Source of the DNA: an uncultured Pelagibacteraceae bacterium
GTDB taxonomy: Bacteria > Pseudomonadota > Alphaproteobacteria > Pelagibacterales > Pelagibacteraceae
DNA length: 52,038 nt
Direction of reading: 5' to 3'
Assembly: GCA_902617715.1 (NCBI GenBank)
Contig: CACMXS010000007.1
Location: 1-52,038 of the forward strand
A program made the translations under genes and the position numbers. The notes below the pieces were generated by a model. The model was not told the DNA's origin. It saw nothing but the letters and a program-made list of their open reading frames with translations, and did no database searches. Position 1 is the stretch's first letter, and each line of letters begins with the position of its first letter. Positions 51,162 through 52,038 of the stretch are shown piece by piece.

Positions 51162-52038
51162 TTTTAATCAATCTTAAGTGCAGTTGTTTAGGCTGCATTC
51201 TTAGTTTAGCTTTACCTCTTCCAGATAAGCTCGGATTATTCATAAAATATTCATGAGCTGAAAAGGAATCGCTCTTACTATATTTAATTTTTTTATAATT
51301 ACCATCAGCTTCAAGTTCCCAGCTCTGATTAGTATCAAGATAATTTGCCAACATTATTTGATCTAAGATCTGTTCATGAACAGTCTCATTTTCAATTGGG
51401 ACTAGAAGTTCTACCCTTCGATTTAAATTTCTCGGCATTAAATCAGCTGACGAAATATATACTTTTGCATTTCTATTAGGCATTTTTTTTGTACCATTAC
51501 TAAAACAATAAATTCTAGAATGCTCTAAAAATCTTCCTATGATACTTTTTACAAATATGTTTTCTGATCTATCTTTTACTCCTGGTCTTAAACAACAAAC
51601 ACCCCTTACAAATAAATGAATTTTTACACCAGCATTCGAAGCTTCATAAAATTTATCAATAATTTCTGGATCTACTAAAGAGTTCATTTTTGCCCAAATA
51701 GCTGCAAATTTTCCATTTTTAGAATTTTTAATTTCAGCATCAATATTTTCATTTAAGGTTTGCCTCATATTTACTGGCGAAATAGAAATTTTATTTAAAT
51801 TTTTTGGTTTTGCGTATCCTGTTACATAATTGAAAAACTTTTCAACATCTGATGCCATTTTCTTATCACAACTAAATAAAGACAAATCAGTATAAATTTT
51901 AGCATTTACTGGATGATAATTGCCAGTTCCTAAATGAAAATAAGTTTGTATTTTACCCTGTTCTCTTCTTAAAACTAATGATGATTTTGCATGAGTTTTA
52001 TATTTAGCAAAACCATAAACAATTTGAACACCTACTTT
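51148..52038 (-). CDS. ppk1: Polyphosphate kinase 1, C-terminal part (5' end beyond the window)
   Basis: An open minus-strand frame of 297 codons with no start in the window. KTHAKSSLVLRREQG near the beginning carries the phosphorylated His of Ppk1, followed by YFHLGTGNYHPVNAKIYTDLSL. The later PGVKDRSENIFVKSIIGRFLEHSRI and RNAKVYISSADLMPRNLNRRVEL complete the C-terminal catalytic domain. The ATG inside at 51885 is not the start. It makes polyphosphate from ATP; the 3' end overlaps ppx. Confidence 0.95.
   Translation of the reverse strand, partial: KVGVQIVYGFAKYKTHAKSSLVLRREQGKIQTYFHLGTGNYHPVNAKIYTDLSLFSCDKKMASDVEKFFNYVTGYAKPKNLNKISISPVNMRQTLNENIDAEIKNSKNGKFAAIWAKMNSLVDPEIIDKFYEASNAGVKIHLFVRGVCCLRPGVKDRSENIFVKSIIGRFLEHSRIYCFSNGTKKMPNRNAKVYISSADLMPRNLNRRVELLVPIENETVHEQILDQIMLANYLDTNQSWELEADGNYKKIKYSKSDSFSAHEYFMNNPSLSGRGKAKLRMQPKQLHLRLIKSGSN

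Overview
The window looks like a stretch of a free-living SAR11-type alphaproteobacterium (Pelagibacterales). This rests on the strong A+T bias (about 70% or more by eye), Lys/Asn/Ile-rich proteins, very short or overlapping gene junctions, and gene orders typical of Alphaproteobacteria: mltB-rlpA-dacA-tmk-holB-metG-tatD-MBL; gyrA-coaD-ppi-tgt; and argS-(small membrane protein)-nagZ-scpA-scpB-tatABC-serS-yajC-secDF. No species can be named from the sequence alone. About 59 protein genes and five complete tRNA genes (Glu-UUC, Pro-UGG, Ser-UGA, Lys-UUU and their promoters where visible) are called; one further tRNA-Ser copy is truncated. The fifth complete RNA slot is not filled: four intact tRNAs plus one half tRNA are what I can support.

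Layout. 1-4098 (minus): two carriers (DMT/EamA, cut by the left edge, and AEC), a double-domain glycosyltransferase and a GIY-YIG protein. 4117-6552: tRNA-Glu, glpX, an SbmA/BacA-like transporter, an NDUFS4-like complex I protein and tRNA-Pro. 6646-8857 (plus): zinc-ribbon membrane protein, NhaA antiporter, glutathione peroxidase. 8840-17174 (minus): a long cell-wall/replication/translation operon. 17226-18446: a tRNA-Ser(UGA) locus split by a 1.09-kb insertion carrying one secreted-protein gene. 18456-22340: sdhE, recG, DUF502, M48 lipoprotein. 22348-27710 (minus): tRNA-Lys, tgt, ppi, coaD, gyrA, ssb. 27801-31306 (plus): uvrA and a PuuD-like membrane protein. 31303-42077 (minus): secretion, segregation, cell-wall recycling, aminoacyl-tRNA synthetase and dGTPase genes. 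42128-44211: erpA, xthA and a convergent Ldh-family dehydrogenase. 44254-47344: a complete zinc uptake locus, znuA divergent from znuC-znuB-zur. 47404-49194: a small membrane protein, thioredoxin-type ArsC, an aquaglyceroporin-like channel and a NUDIX protein, apparently one arsenic-handling operon. 49274-52038: a Lys-rich small protein followed by two hairpins, then ppx and ppk1 (cut by the right edge).

Most of the window is core genome. The best accessory signal is the tRNA-Ser insertion: the 5' half of the tRNA, with its promoter, is repeated 1,094 bp upstream, identity stops exactly at the end of the anticodon loop, and the inserted DNA has an 11-bp unit repeated in tandem near each end. 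That is what a decayed tyrosine-recombinase element would leave, although no integrase is present. Secondary points are a Tgt enzyme that has lost the three zinc cysteines, a Gln at the quinolone hotspot of GyrA, an RlpA-like protein apparently lacking the catalytic motif, and a Lys-rich small protein with a strong ribosome binding site and tandem hairpins.
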